Source: Nitrospinota bacterium (GTDB lineage: Bacteria > Nitrospinota_A > UBA7883 > JACRLM01). From it: a stretch of DNA of 64,000 nt. Position 1 is the stretch's first letter, and each line of letters starts with the position of its first letter. Under the pieces are notes generated by a model. The model saw only the letters and a program-made list of their open reading frames with translations. It was not told where the DNA came from and searched no databases. The position numbers and the translations under genes are program-made. Where the stretch lies: positions 1,949,941-2,013,940 of the forward strand of contig JACQXA010000004.1 in NCBI GenBank assembly GCA_016208975.1, given 5' to 3'. This document shows positions 43,986-53,313 of the stretch, one piece after another.

Positions 43986-44483
43986 ATGGCCAATTTAATT
44001 TATCAGAAGGTCGGGATTTTCATAGACGCCGAGAACGTGGAGCTTTCGGGCTACAACATATTCGGCGGAAGGACCAACTATGCCATGCTCATAGAGGAAA
44101 TGGGGAATAGGGAAGTCACCCGCATCATCTATTACAAACCCATCCATAAAACCATCAGCGAGGAGTTTAAAAAGTTCTGGACAGGACTGGGCGGCGAGAT
44201 AAAACAGCCAATCAAGAACGCCGACGCCTGGCTGACCATAGACGCCGTCACCCTTTCGGAAAAGCTGGACGTGGTGATTCTGGTGGGTGGCGACAAGGAC
44301 TACATGCCGCTGATATGGTACCTGAAGAACCGCGGGTGCAAGGTGGAGGTGTGGAGCTATCCGGAGACCGCGTCGGACATGATAAAAGACGCGGCGGACC
44401 TTTTCGTGCCGCTGGACGAGCGGTTCACCATCCACGACAAGCCCCAGGGCCGGGGCGGACGCCAGGCGAAACGGGCGGTTTAA
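43986..44483 (+). CDS. NYN-domain (LabA/DUF88) ribonuclease-like protein
   Basis: A 165-residue protein with the PIN-like NYN fold. Acidic residues expected to bind metal are in FIDAENVE, NADAWLTIDAV and GGDKDYMPL. The C-terminal tail is basic and Gly/Arg-rich. NYN proteins are thought to cleave RNA; the LabA/DUF88 group is widely distributed with mostly unknown targets. It starts at an ATG preceded by AAAGGAAAGG. It converges with the heme-binding gene. Confidence 0.88.
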   Translation: MANLIYQKVGIFIDAENVELSGYNIFGGRTNYAMLIEEMGNREVTRIIYYKPIHKTISEEFKKFWTGLGGEIKQPIKNADAWLTIDAVTLSEKLDVVILVGGDKDYMPLIWYLKNRGCKVEVWSYPETASDMIKDAADLFVPLDERFTIHDKPQGRGGRQAKRAV

Positions 44484-44531
44484 ACAAACCGCCACCGCCA
44501 CTATTATGTTTGGCGCCGCCGAGCGGATTCA

Positions 44532-45041
44532 TCAGGGGGCGGCGGTAAGGAGCTTCCTGCTTTCGGCGGCCCAGCGGAGCGTTATCGCCTTTTCCGTATC
44601 GCCCAATGGCGCGTCGGTGTGCATGATCCGGTAGCGCCACGGCGGCATAGTCCCCTCGTTCATAGCCTTCTCTATCGCCTCCAGATCCTTCAGCGGGGTG
44701 GAGTGGCTCTTGAACGGAAAATCGGCGCTCATGTCCATATGCTCGCGCGCCTTGCGGATATCACGGTCTATAAGCCAGCCGGCGCCGGGAATTGCGTAGT
44801 ACCAGGGGTAAACCGTCATCTTGGAGTGGCAATCGAAGCAATGCCTTTTGAAGATCGGCTTCACTTCCTTGATGTAGCGCTCGTTGATCACCGCAAGGCG
44901 TTCCCGGCCGCTTGGGATGGAAGCTTGCGCGGGAGGGGCCGCTTCATGACGTTCTCCGCCATGAGCGTAAACTGACGGCGCCGGGAAAAGGAGAATGGCG
45001 GAAACCGCCAAGGCCGCCAGACAGCCGTTAAATTTCCTCAC
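44532..45041 (-). CDS. Periplasmic heme-binding-domain protein (Haem_bd type)
   Basis: A 169-residue protein with a signal peptide (about 1-26, ending VYAHG). The c-type heme motif CFDCH lies at 68-72. The downstream residues (YPWYYAIPGAGWLI, then PLKDLEAIEKAMNEGTMPPWRYRIMH) match the Haem_bd domain family, in which the distal Met or His supplies a second ligand. It starts at a GTG with a near-perfect AGGAGGT ribosome-binding site. It is likely a soluble or anchored cytochrome; the electron partner is unknown. Confidence 0.88.
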   Translation of the reverse strand: MRKFNGCLAALAVSAILLFPAPSVYAHGGERHEAAPPAQASIPSGRERLAVINERYIKEVKPIFKRHCFDCHSKMTVYPWYYAIPGAGWLIDRDIRKAREHMDMSADFPFKSHSTPLKDLEAIEKAMNEGTMPPWRYRIMHTDAPLGDTEKAITLRWAAESRKLLTAAP

Positions 45042-45112
45042 TTTTACCTCCTGAAACCGGGCTTACAAGCGGTCATTCAATTATATGACGGAACGGGTTA
45101 TAACGCATTCTA

Positions 45113-45299
45113 ACTAATTTCCGGTGATGTGCCAGTTTGAATCTCAAATAACAGACAGATCCTTCACTTCGCTTGCGCTTCGCTCAGGATGACAATGTTA
45201 TCAACGGCTCTTATATTGTCATTCTGAGCGTAAGTGAAGAATCTCCCCTGCACTTTCAAACTGAGACACTACCAATTTCCGGTGATGTGCCAGTTTGAA
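45113..45299. repeat. MITE-like repeat element
   Basis: Two copies of a 26-base direct repeat (45116-45141 and 45274-45299, identical) flank a central inverted repeat. The left arm is 45157-45196 and the right arm is 45215-45244; both contain CTTCACTT and a variant of CGCTCAGGATGACAAT. The core resembles a short palindromic repeat that recurs in many bacterial genomes. The gap (45042-45382) has no gene. It is probably a non-autonomous mobile or repeat element in an intergenic region. Confidence 0.7.
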
Positions 45300-45382
45300 A
45301 TTTCCGGGAGCGGGATATTTAGAAATCGAACTTGTGATCCTTCCCTGACGGCCGGAATGATATGGCGCTCAATGCCTCCAAG

Positions 45383-46882
45383 TCATTGGCCCGCCGATAA
45401 CGGGTAGGCCAGCGTTACCTTTGTGCCGCGATTCTCACCGGAACTGTCTATGTTTATCGTGCCGCCGTAATGTTCGGTTATCATCCTGGCGATGGTAAGC
45501 CCCAGCCCTATACCGCCCCCCAGGTATTTATAGCGCCCGCTGGAATGATGGCGCGCGTCTTCCAGGGAGAAATAGGGCTCGAATATCTCGGTAACCTTTC
45601 CTGCGGGCAGGCCTATGCCCTCGTCTGTTATTTCCACTATGGCCCAGTCGCCCCGCATGAAAGAGCGCACCGTGATCTTTTTGCTGTCGGGGGTGTACTT
45701 TATGGCGTTGGAGATGAGTTCGTCTATCACCTTGCGGATCATCACCCCTTCGCCCCGCACCCGGATTTCCTTGGGCAGGCCCGCCATTTCAAGCCCCAGG
45801 GAAAGCCGCCGCTGGTCCTTTTCGATCATGTGTCCGGCCATCTGCACGCTGGAGATAAGCTCGAAATACAGGAGGGCGTTTTCTTTCGGGTCTTTGGGGC
45901 TGGTCAGGCTCATTTCCGAAAGCAGGGCCGTGGCGGTGGCGATTCTTTCAAGCCGGGCGCAAGACTCGTCCAGCACGGTCCTTATCTGGCCCACCTTGTC
46001 TTTAGCCGGGATCTCGTCGTCCAGGCTGTTCAGGAATATCCGCACCAGCCCCAGCATGGTCAGCGGCGTGCGAAGCTCGTGTGATGTGATGGAGGTGAAA
46101 TATTCCTTGGCTTTTATCAGGGTGGCCTCATGGGTTATGTCCCTCTTGACGGCCACGAAATTGGCGATTTCCCCCTCCCGCCCGAAAACCGGGGAGATGG
46201 TGGCGTCCTCCTCGTATAAAGTCCCGTCCTTCTTCTTGTTTATGAACCTGGAGCGCCAGGTTCCCCCGCTCAGGATTGTCCTCCACATCTCGTCATAGAA
46301 GGCCTTGTCGTGATAACCGCTTTTCATTATCCGGGGATTCTGGCCGATTATATCGTTCCGGGAATAGCCGGTTATTTTTTCGAACGCCGGGTTTACGTAT
46401 TGGATTATGCCATCGGCGTCGGTGATGATTATCATTTCCGCCGCCTGCTCTATGGCGGTGTTCAGCCTGGCCCGTTCCTGCTCGGCCGTTTTAAGGTCGG
46501 CCACGTGCAAAATGGCGTGGTCCAGTATTTCCTGGTTCAGCTCGTATTTTGTGATGTAGTCGTGGGCGCCCTCCCTCAGCGCCTCCACCGCGGCCCGCTC
46601 ACCCCCCATGCCCGTGAGCAATATGAACGCCGCGCGGCTTCCGGCCTGCTTCAGGCGGCGCATCACGTCTATCCCGGTTTCGCCGCCAAGAAGGTAGTCC
46701 AGGAACACCACATCCGGATCCCCTCCCTTGATGGATTCCAACGCCTCATCTCCGGTAGCCACGGCCATGGCTTCGATGGAGCCAACCTGGGAATCCGCAA
46801 GGTATCTTGTCAGCAGGGCCGAGTCCGCGGGGTTGTCGTCCACTATCAGCGTCTTAATGTGGATACCCAATCCGCTCTCCAT
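45383..46882 (-). CDS. REC-PAS-HisKA-HATPase sensor kinase
   Basis: A soluble 499-residue protein. A receiver (about 8-130) has the DD pair in IVDDNPAD, the phospho-acceptor Asp in VVFLDYLLGGETG and a Lys in DYITKYE. A PAS domain with PAC motif follows (about 140-260). HisKA has ITSHELRTPLTM and HATPase has LISNAIKYT, DEGIGLPAG and GGGIGLGLTIARM. It could take phosphate from an upstream kinase to modulate its own activity. No partner is adjacent. It is divergent from the riboflavin operon. Confidence 0.92.
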   Translation of the reverse strand: MESGLGIHIKTLIVDDNPADSALLTRYLADSQVGSIEAMAVATGDEALESIKGGDPDVVFLDYLLGGETGIDVMRRLKQAGSRAAFILLTGMGGERAAVEALREGAHDYITKYELNQEILDHAILHVADLKTAEQERARLNTAIEQAAEMIIITDADGIIQYVNPAFEKITGYSRNDIIGQNPRIMKSGYHDKAFYDEMWRTILSGGTWRSRFINKKKDGTLYEEDATISPVFGREGEIANFVAVKRDITHEATLIKAKEYFTSITSHELRTPLTMLGLVRIFLNSLDDEIPAKDKVGQIRTVLDESCARLERIATATALLSEMSLTSPKDPKENALLYFELISSVQMAGHMIEKDQRRLSLGLEMAGLPKEIRVRGEGVMIRKVIDELISNAIKYTPDSKKITVRSFMRGDWAIVEITDEGIGLPAGKVTEIFEPYFSLEDARHHSSGRYKYLGGGIGLGLTIARMITEHYGGTINIDSSGENRGTKVTLAYPLSAGQ

Positions 46883-46898
46883 TAAATGCGGGCCGACA

Positions 46899-46944
46899 AT
46901 AGGCCCCGGACGTTATTTTTGAGTTACGTTATCATAGGCCCCGG
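46899..46944. promoter_or_regulatory. Paired direct repeats in the gap upstream of ribD
   Basis: ATAGGCCCCGG occurs at 46899-46909 and again at 46934-46944; ACGTTAT occurs at 46910-46916 and at 46926-46932. The modules are arranged as A-B then B-A. A related inverted GGCCTAT lies at 46995-47001. They may be binding sites of a regulator of the divergent kinase and riboflavin genes. The composition is GC-rich, so chance cannot be excluded. Confidence 0.35.
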
Positions 46945-46982
46945 GGTTCGCCAACCTCCGCTTTGAGCCCGCCAACTTGGCG

Positions 46983-47010
46983 TTGTGCCCCGCTGGCCTA
47001 TGGGGATAAT
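46983..47010 (+). promoter_or_regulatory. Candidate promoter of the riboflavin operon
   Basis: TTGTGC (46983-46988) and GATAAT (47005-47010) are separated by 16 bases, just 31 bases before the ribD start. No FMN riboswitch was seen between them and the gene. A clean AGGTGA ribosome-binding site is at 47028-47033. Confidence 0.4.
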
Positions 47011-47041
47011 ATATATATTCACGCCATTAGGTGAAATTAAT

Positions 47042-48142
47042 ATGAAAAACGAAGAGCAAGACGAGTTTTGGATGGGCCGGGCGCTTGAACTGGCCGCCCG
47101 GGGTAAAGGCCGCACCTCGCCGAATCCGGCGGTTGGGGCGGTAATTGTCAAAAAGGGCAAGATAATAGGCGAGGGATGGCATAAGAAGGCCGGGACGGCC
47201 CATGCGGAAGTGGCGGCTATAGAATCATGCAAAGGCTCCACCAAGGGATCCACTTTGTATGTGACGCTGGAGCCATGCAACCATCACGGGAAAACCCCTC
47301 CCTGTGTGGACGCCATCCTGAAAGCCGGGATATCCACGGTGGTCATCGGGGCCAAAGACCCATCGCCAAAACCCGGCGTGAAGGGAACGGCCCGGTTGAA
47401 AAAAGCCGGTGTGGAGGTGCGGGTGGGGGCGCTTGAGGAAGACTGCCAGCGGATGATAGAGGATTTCGCGAAGCATTCCACCACGGGGCTTCCTTTCGTA
47501 ACGCTAAAATCCGCCATTACGCTGGACGGGAAAATCGCCACCAAATCGGGCGACTCCAAATGGATAAGTTGCGAAAAGTCGCGAAAGCTTGCCCACCGAA
47601 TGCGCAACGAGCGGGACGCGGTGCTGGTGGGGGCGTACACCGTTATCGCCGACGATCCCCAACTTACCGTCCGTTACGGAACCCCCCGCAGAAATCCTTT
47701 GAGGGTGGTGGTGGACGGGTCGTTGAGGATATCCCCGGAGTCCTTCGTGGTGGCCACCGCCAAAAAGACCCCAACCCTTGTGGCCGCCACAATGAAAGCC
47801 CCGTCTGAACGGGTGGAGGCTTTCACCAGTTCCGGGGTGGACGTGTTGACGGCTACTGAACGGGGCGGCCATGTGGATTTACGCTGGCTGATGGAAGAGT
47901 TGGGCAGGAGGAACGTGATGAGCGTCCTGCTGGAAGGGGGCGGCAGGCTGGCGGGAGCGGCCATGGAACTGGGGCTGGTGGACCGCGTCATTTTCTTTGT
48001 GGCCATGAAAATAGCCGGTGGCGACAATTGCGTGGTGGCCGGGCAGGGGGTAAATAAGATGGCCGACGCCTGGCATCTGAAAGACGTGGTTATAAACATA
48101 GTGGGCGACGACCTGATGGTGGACGCGCTGGTGGACAAATAA
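47042..48142 (+). CDS. ribD: Riboflavin biosynthesis deaminase/reductase
   Basis: About 366 residues. The N-terminal deaminase (about 1-150) has the zinc motif AHAEVAAI with PCNHHGKTPPC. The C-terminal reductase (about 150-360) has SAITLDGKIATKSGDSKWIS and LLEGGGRLAGAAM. It converts the pyrimidine product of GTP cyclohydrolase II to 5-amino-6-ribitylaminouracil phosphate. The ATG at 47042 has AGGTGA before it; an upstream GTG at 46985 is less likely. Its stop abuts ribE. Confidence 0.96.
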   Translation: MKNEEQDEFWMGRALELAARGKGRTSPNPAVGAVIVKKGKIIGEGWHKKAGTAHAEVAAIESCKGSTKGSTLYVTLEPCNHHGKTPPCVDAILKAGISTVVIGAKDPSPKPGVKGTARLKKAGVEVRVGALEEDCQRMIEDFAKHSTTGLPFVTLKSAITLDGKIATKSGDSKWISCEKSRKLAHRMRNERDAVLVGAYTVIADDPQLTVRYGTPRRNPLRVVVDGSLRISPESFVVATAKKTPTLVAATMKAPSERVEAFTSSGVDVLTATERGGHVDLRWLMEELGRRNVMSVLLEGGGRLAGAAMELGLVDRVIFFVAMKIAGGDNCVVAGQGVNKMADAWHLKDVVINIVGDDLMVDALVDK

Positions 48143-48808
48143 ATGTTCACAGGCATAGTGGCAGGCACGGGCCGGATAACCTCCATAATTCGGCGGGCGG
48201 AAGATTTCAGCCTGGAGGTGGACGCGGGCGGGTTCGTGCCCGAACCTGTGATCGGCGAATCAGTGGCCGTGGACGGGGTTTGCCTGACCGTTACATCGGC
48301 CCGGGGGCAGACCCTGTCCTTCGACGTGTCGGTGGAGACTTTGAGCAGGACCTCCCTGGGCGCCGCCAAACCGGGAAACGCCGTTAACCTGGAACGGGCC
48401 ATGCGCATGGGGGACCGGCTGGGTGGGCATCTTGTTTCCGGCCATGTGGACGCCGTGGGCGCGCTGGTTTCCGCTTCGCCCTCCGGGCAGGGCTACGAGG
48501 TGGAGGTGGAGCTTCCCGCCGAAGGGATGAAATACGTAATAGAAAAAGGCTCCATAGCCATATCGGGCATTAGCCTGACCGTGGCCCAAAAAAAGGAGCG
48601 TTCCGTGACCGTTGCGGTGATACCCCACACTTGGAGCGCAACGATACTTCCAGGCCTGCGGCCCGGGGGGCGGGTGAACATTGAATATGATATGATAGGA
48701 AAGTACGTGGAAAATTTTATGTCCGCCTTCCACGGCGCCGGAAAAAGCGGGCCCTCGGGCGGTGAAATAAGCGAGGAGTTCCTGGCCCGCCACGGGTTTT
48801 TAAAGTAG
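48143..48808 (+). CDS. ribE: Riboflavin synthase alpha chain
   Basis: A 221-residue protein with two lumazine-binding repeats. It starts MFTGIVAGTGRI, and the second repeat shows GHLVSGHVDAVG. It disproportionates two 6,7-dimethyl-8-ribityllumazine molecules to riboflavin and the pyrimidine. It directly follows ribD with no gap and precedes ribBA by 31 bases. Confidence 0.95.
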   Translation: MFTGIVAGTGRITSIIRRAEDFSLEVDAGGFVPEPVIGESVAVDGVCLTVTSARGQTLSFDVSVETLSRTSLGAAKPGNAVNLERAMRMGDRLGGHLVSGHVDAVGALVSASPSGQGYEVEVELPAEGMKYVIEKGSIAISGISLTVAQKKERSVTVAVIPHTWSATILPGLRPGGRVNIEYDMIGKYVENFMSAFHGAGKSGPSGGEISEEFLARHGFLK

Positions 48809-48839
48809 TAACTAGCGGCAGTCTTTACAGTAAAACACA

Positions 48840-50078
48840 ATGACAGACACATCCGGTTCCAGAAAATTCAACACCGTCGAGTCCGCCGTTGAAGACCTGC
48901 GCCAGGGGCGCATGATCATCATGATAGACGACGAGGACAGGGAAAATGAGGGAGACCTGGTTTTGGCCGCGGAGATGGTAACGCCCGAGGCCGTCAACTT
49001 CATGGCCAAAGAGGGGCGTGGGCTTATATGCCTGGCCATGACAGGCCAGCGTTGCGACGAGCTTAACCTGCCTCTGATGGTGAGGGACAACACCTCTTCA
49101 TTCGGTACGGGGTTCACCGTATCCATAGAGGCCAAACGTGGGGTAACCACGGGCATATCGGCCCATGACCGGTACGTGACAATAAAAACAGCGATAGACC
49201 CCAAGACCGGCGCGGACGACCTGGCCCGGCCGGGCCACGTGTTCCCCCTTCGCGCGCGGGAGGGCGGCACGCTGGTTCGCGTGGGGCAAACCGAGGGTTC
49301 GGTGGACATGTGCAAGATCGCGGGGCTTACCCCGGCGGCGGTTATATGCGAGATCATGAAAGACGACGGCCAGATGGCCCGCGTCCCAGACCTGATAGAG
49401 TTCGCCAAAAAGCACGACCTTAAAATAATCACCGTCAAGGACATCGTGGAACACCGCATCCGCAACGAGCATTTCGTGCAACGGGCTGTGGAGACGAAGC
49501 TTCCCACCCGGCATGGCATGTTCCGCGCCATCGCTTACGACAACGTGATAAACGGCGAGGTTATACTGGCGCTGGTCATGGGGGATATTACGGTTGGCGG
49601 CCCCTGCCTTACGAGGGTGCATTCACAGTGCCTCACCGGCGACGTGTTCGGCTCCGAACGGTGCGATTGCGGCGAACAGCTGGACCAGGCCATGAGCATG
49701 ATAGCTAAAGAAGGGCGTGGCGTGCTGTTGTACCTCTTCCAGGAAGGGCGCGGCATAGGGCTTGTGAACAAGCTGAAGGCTTATGCCCTGCAGGACGAGG
49801 GAAGGGACACGGTGGAGGCCAACCATCATCTGGGCTTCAAGGCCGACCTGCGGGACTACGGCCTTGGCGCGCAGGTGCTACGGGACCTGGGCGCCCACGA
49901 GCTGAGGCTTATCACCAACAATCCCCGCAAGATAGTGGGGCTGGACGGGTACGGGCTTTCGGTGGTGGAGCGGGTGCCGTTGCTGTGCGAGCCCAAGGAG
50001 AGCAACATCCGTTATCTTACGGTGAAACAGTCCAAGCTGGGGCATCTGCTGGACATAAAGAAGATCCAGGACGTGTAG
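48840..50078 (+). CDS. ribBA: Bifunctional DHBP synthase / GTP cyclohydrolase II
   Basis: A 412-residue fusion. The RibB part (about 1-205) has [10 protein letters not shown] and GISAHDR, then [12 protein letters not shown]. In the usual RxGHTE motif the histidine is replaced by Gln ([11 protein letters not shown], Gln at codon 49287-49289), a possible active-site change. The RibA part (about 208-400) has the zinc ligands [14 protein letters not shown] and the GTP-binding [15 protein letters not shown] region. It makes dihydroxybutanone phosphate from ribulose-5-P and the pyrimidine from GTP. Whether the RibB half is fully active is uncertain; the RibA half looks normal. Confidence 0.93.
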   Translation: MTDTSGSRKFNTVESAVEDLRQGRMIIMIDDEDRENEGDLVLAAEMVTPEAVNFMAKEGRGLICLAMTGQRCDELNLPLMVRDNTSSFGTGFTVSIEAKRGVTTGISAHDRYVTIKTAIDPKTGADDLARPGHVFPLRAREGGTLVRVGQTEGSVDMCKIAGLTPAAVICEIMKDDGQMARVPDLIEFAKKHDLKIITVKDIVEHRIRNEHFVQRAVETKLPTRHGMFRAIAYDNVINGEVILALVMGDITVGGPCLTRVHSQCLTGDVFGSERCDCGEQLDQAMSMIAKEGRGVLLYLFQEGRGIGLVNKLKAYALQDEGRDTVEANHHLGFKADLRDYGLGAQVLRDLGAHELRLITNNPRKIVGLDGYGLSVVERVPLLCEPKESNIRYLTVKQSKLGHLLDIKKIQDV

Positions 50079-50191
50079 CGGCTGGTAGAGTAAGAATCAA
50101 CTTGGCCGAGGCCGCCAGTAAAAATGGCGCTGAGGTTGAAATAGTCCGTTGGGCCGCGTAGCCTGCGCAAAGATAAAATTATAGAGGGAAT

Positions 50192-50656
50192 ATGGCTAAC
50201 ACAATCGAAGGCGTTCTTGAGGGTTCGGGGCTGAAAATAGGCGTAGCTGTCAGCAGGTTCAACGATTTCATCACCGGCAGGTTGCTGGAGGGGGCGTTGG
50301 ACTGTTTGGTGCGGCACGGCGTGAAGGATGGGGACATCACCGTGGCCAAAACCCCGGGCGCTTTCGAGCTTCCCCTGGCCGTGAAGAAAATGGCCGCCTC
50401 GGGCAAATATAACGCAGTCATCGCCCTTGGGGCGGTCATCAGGGGCGCAACGTCCCATTATCAACACATCTCCTCCGAGGTTACCAAAGGCGTTGCCCAG
50501 GCCATGCTGGAAACGGGCGTGCCCATCTCCTTCGGCGTGCTGACGGTGGAAACCATCGAACAGGGTATCGAACGGGCCGGGACAAAATCCGGCAATAAAG
50601 GGTTCGAGGCGGCGCTTTCGGCCCTGGAGATGGCCAGCCTGTTGAAGAAGCTTTAG
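50192..50656 (+). CDS. ribH: 6,7-dimethyl-8-ribityllumazine synthase
   Basis: A 154-residue protein of the normal length. Features are [18 protein letters not shown], a substrate loop PGAFELPLA, and [16 protein letters not shown] containing the active histidine. It condenses DHBP with the ribitylamino pyrimidine to lumazine and assembles as a capsid-like multimer. It starts at an ATG after GAGGGAA, 113 bases after ribBA, and the nusB start lies three bases after its stop. Confidence 0.96.
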   Translation: MANTIEGVLEGSGLKIGVAVSRFNDFITGRLLEGALDCLVRHGVKDGDITVAKTPGAFELPLAVKKMAASGKYNAVIALGAVIRGATSHYQHISSEVTKGVAQAMLETGVPISFGVLTVETIEQGIERAGTKSGNKGFEAALSALEMASLLKKL

Positions 50657-50659
50657 CAA

Positions 50660-51079
50660 GTGGGCGCCCGTCACAAATCCCGCGAGGCGGCTGTCGCCAT
50701 CCTGTACCAGCTGGACATGGTGCGGGAGAAGGATCCCGGCAAGGCCGTAGCGGAATATTTCGCCACCGAAAATCCTGAATCCGCCCAGATGGAGTTCGTA
50801 AGTTCCATGGTTACCGGCGTGGTCTCCCGGATTGATGAGATAGACGCGAAGATCGGGCCGTTGCTTGTGAACTGGGAGTTTGCCCGGTTAGGATATATGG
50901 AGCGGGCCATTCTTCGCCTGGGGACCTACGAAATATTGTTCGACGCCACCATCCCCGGCGCCGTAGCGGTGGACGAGGCGGTGGAACTGGCCAAAGATTT
51001 TTGCGACGCCGATTCGGCCGGTTTTATAAATGGTGTTCTCGACAAGCTAGCCAAAGAAAAACAGCCCTCGGGCTCCTGA
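50660..51079 (+). CDS. nusB: Transcription antitermination factor NusB
   Basis: A 139-residue all-helical protein. The start is GTG. ARHKSREAAVAILYQLD is the typical N-terminus, and RAILRLGTYEILFDATIPGAVAVDEAVELAKDF with GFINGVLDKL near the C-terminus are family hallmarks. It binds boxA RNA with NusE/S10 to aid rRNA transcription. The ribH-nusB order is common in bacteria. Confidence 0.96.
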   Translation: MGARHKSREAAVAILYQLDMVREKDPGKAVAEYFATENPESAQMEFVSSMVTGVVSRIDEIDAKIGPLLVNWEFARLGYMERAILRLGTYEILFDATIPGAVAVDEAVELAKDFCDADSAGFINGVLDKLAKEKQPSGS

Positions 51080-51148
51080 CAAGCCTTTTCCTTCGTGTCT
51101 TCCCGTCAAGAGGTATAATAAAAATCACCGATTGAAGGGTGGAAATTC

Positions 51149-53155
51149 ATGGAGCCTCCACAAAAAAACGGCGGTTTCCGGGCGGACAAGAACAATCGCT
51201 CCGGCCCTGCCGGTTTTTCCCGCCTGAAAAACTTCCTTATCGGCCCCCCGCGGGATCTCAACGACAGGTCGCTATACCGCCGCCTTTCGCTTATCTCGTT
51301 TCTGGCCTGGGTGGGTCTTGGCGCCGATGGCCTTTCATCCTCGGCGTATGGGCCTGAGGAGGCTTTCCGCCAGCTTGGCGCGCACACATACCTGGCTTTC
51401 GGCCTGGCCGCCATGACCGCCCTTACCGTCTTCGTGATCTCCTACGCATACAGCAGGGTGATCGAACATTTCCCGCATGGCGGCGGCGGTTATGCCGTGG
51501 CCAGCAAACTGCTTGGCCCCCGGGCAGGCATGGTATCGGGAAGCGCATTGATTGTGGACTACGCGCTGACGATAACCATATCCATCGCCGCCGCCGGTGA
51601 CGCCATGTTCAGCCTGGCGCCTCTGCTGGCCGAATGGAAGCTTCCGGCGGAAATTCTGATGATAGCTTTCCTGACCGTTATAAACCTGCGCGGGGTGAGG
51701 GAGTCGGCGCTCACACTGGCCCCTGTTTTCATGCTTTTTGTTATCACTCATCTCATCCTGATTGCGGGAGGCGTCCTGATAAAGGGCCCCGAACTGCCCG
51801 ACACGGTGAGCATGGCCGGGGAGGGGTTTTCCGCCGGGATTGCGGCGCTGGGATTTGGCGGCGTGGCCGCGCTTTTCCTCCACGCTTATTCGATGGGCGG
51901 GGGAACCTATACGGGTATTGAGGCGGTGTCCAACGGCCTTTCCGTCATGCGGGAACCGCGCGTCCAAACCGGCAAGCGGACCATGGTGTATATGGCGGTA
52001 TCGCTGGCGTTCACCGCTTCAGGGTTGTTGCTTTGCTACATGCTATGGGGCATAGCTCCGGTAGAAGGCAAAACCATGAACGCCGCGTTAACGGAAAAGT
52101 TCGCCGCGAACATTCCATACGGGAACGTATTCGTTTTACTTACGATGGTGTCGGAGGCGGCAATCCTGGCGGTGGCGGCCCAGTCCGGTTTCGCCGATGG
52201 CCCCAGGGTGATGGCCAACATGTCGGTGGACTCGTGGATTCCCCATAGGTTCGCTACCCTTTCGGAAAGGTTGACCACCCAGAACGGAATTTTACTCATG
52301 GGAGCCGCTTCCCTTGCCGCGCTGTTCTACACCCGGGGGAATGTTGGCCTGATAGTGGTTATGTACAGTATCAACGTGTTCCTGACATTCTCGATGACCG
52401 AGCTGTCCATGTGCCTTCACTGGATCCATAACAGGAATTCGGACTCCTTATGGCGGCGGAAAATAACCATACACATAATCGGGCTGGCGTTGTGCCTGAC
52501 CATTCTGGCTATCACCGTGTATGAGAAATTTTTCGAAGGGGGGTGGATCACCCTGGTCGTCACGGGGATTGTGGTTTTACTATGCCTGCTCATCCGGGGG
52601 CATTATTCGCTGATAGGGGGGAAGCTTGTGAATTTGTATAACTCCCTGATGGAGACCCCGCTTATGGGGGGTGGCCCGCAAGAGGCTCCAGATGCCTCCA
52701 AAAGGACCGCGATAATACTGGTTTCAGGTTACGGGGGGCTTGGGCTACATACGTTCCTGAACGTATTCAAGGAATTCCCGGGCCATTTCGAAGGGGTTGT
52801 TTTCGTCTCGGTGGCGGTGATCGACTGGCGCGAGTTCAAGGGTGAACTCATGGTTGAGCGTCTCAAGGGCAAAGTGGAGGCGGACCTGAAGAAATACGTC
52901 TGGTTTTCCCGCGGCCAGGGGATTCCGGCCACTTACCGATTCACCGTAGGCACAGACACCGTGGACGAGGCGGAGAAACTGTGCCTTCAATTGGCGGGAG
53001 AATACCCGCACTCCACCATCTTCGCCGGAAAAATAATCTTCGAGAAGGAGAGGTGGTATCACCGCCTGCTTCACAACGAAACGGCGTTCGCCATTCAAAA
53101 ACGTCTCCAGTGGGCAGGCAAGACGGTGGTTGTGGCGCCCGCCAGGGTGATGTGA
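51149..53155 (+). CDS. APC-superfamily permease, KimA/YdaO-like potassium transporter candidate
   Basis: A 668-residue polytopic membrane protein (about 12 helices, residues 40-490) with a C-terminal cytoplasmic domain (about 510-668). It matches the KimA/YdaO type in the SSSAYGPEEAF, FPHGGGGYAVASKLLG and SALIVDYALTITISIAAAGDA regions and in TGIEAVSNG. In Bacillus such a protein is a high-affinity potassium/proton symporter controlled by cyclic di-AMP; ion and control here are inferred. It begins at an ATG after AAGGGTGG and a near-perfect TATAAT (51114-51119). Confidence 0.85.
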   Translation: MEPPQKNGGFRADKNNRSGPAGFSRLKNFLIGPPRDLNDRSLYRRLSLISFLAWVGLGADGLSSSAYGPEEAFRQLGAHTYLAFGLAAMTALTVFVISYAYSRVIEHFPHGGGGYAVASKLLGPRAGMVSGSALIVDYALTITISIAAAGDAMFSLAPLLAEWKLPAEILMIAFLTVINLRGVRESALTLAPVFMLFVITHLILIAGGVLIKGPELPDTVSMAGEGFSAGIAALGFGGVAALFLHAYSMGGGTYTGIEAVSNGLSVMREPRVQTGKRTMVYMAVSLAFTASGLLLCYMLWGIAPVEGKTMNAALTEKFAANIPYGNVFVLLTMVSEAAILAVAAQSGFADGPRVMANMSVDSWIPHRFATLSERLTTQNGILLMGAASLAALFYTRGNVGLIVVMYSINVFLTFSMTELSMCLHWIHNRNSDSLWRRKITIHIIGLALCLTILAITVYEKFFEGGWITLVVTGIVVLLCLLIRGHYSLIGGKLVNLYNSLMETPLMGGGPQEAPDASKRTAIILVSGYGGLGLHTFLNVFKEFPGHFEGVVFVSVAVIDWREFKGELMVERLKGKVEADLKKYVWFSRGQGIPATYRFTVGTDTVDEAEKLCLQLAGEYPHSTIFAGKIIFEKERWYHRLLHNETAFAIQKRLQWAGKTVVVAPARVM

Positions 53156-53217
53156 AATCAAACCCTGAGCCATATCCAATAATAACCGGATGCAACCTTT
53201 TCCCGGCCGCGCCGCTG

Positions 53218-53246
53218 TTGACCCCTTTAGCCCATTCAATTACCAT
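53218..53246 (+). promoter_or_regulatory. Candidate promoter of ilvD
   Basis: TTGACC at 53218-53223 and TACCAT at 53241-53246 are 17 bases apart, about 68 bases before the ilvD ATG. A small CCGC/GCGG hairpin follows in the leader. Both boxes match the sigma-70 consensus only partly. Confidence 0.4.
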
Positions 53247-53313
53247 ACATTAACAAGCCGCTCTAATTGCGGATGAACGTTTATAAAACAACCATCCTCA
53301 GAGGTTATTCCGA

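Noticed and set aside
46885..47041. FMN riboswitch upstream of ribD
   Set aside because: The conserved FMN-element blocks are not visible in the 157-base gap; only short repeats and promoter-like boxes are seen.
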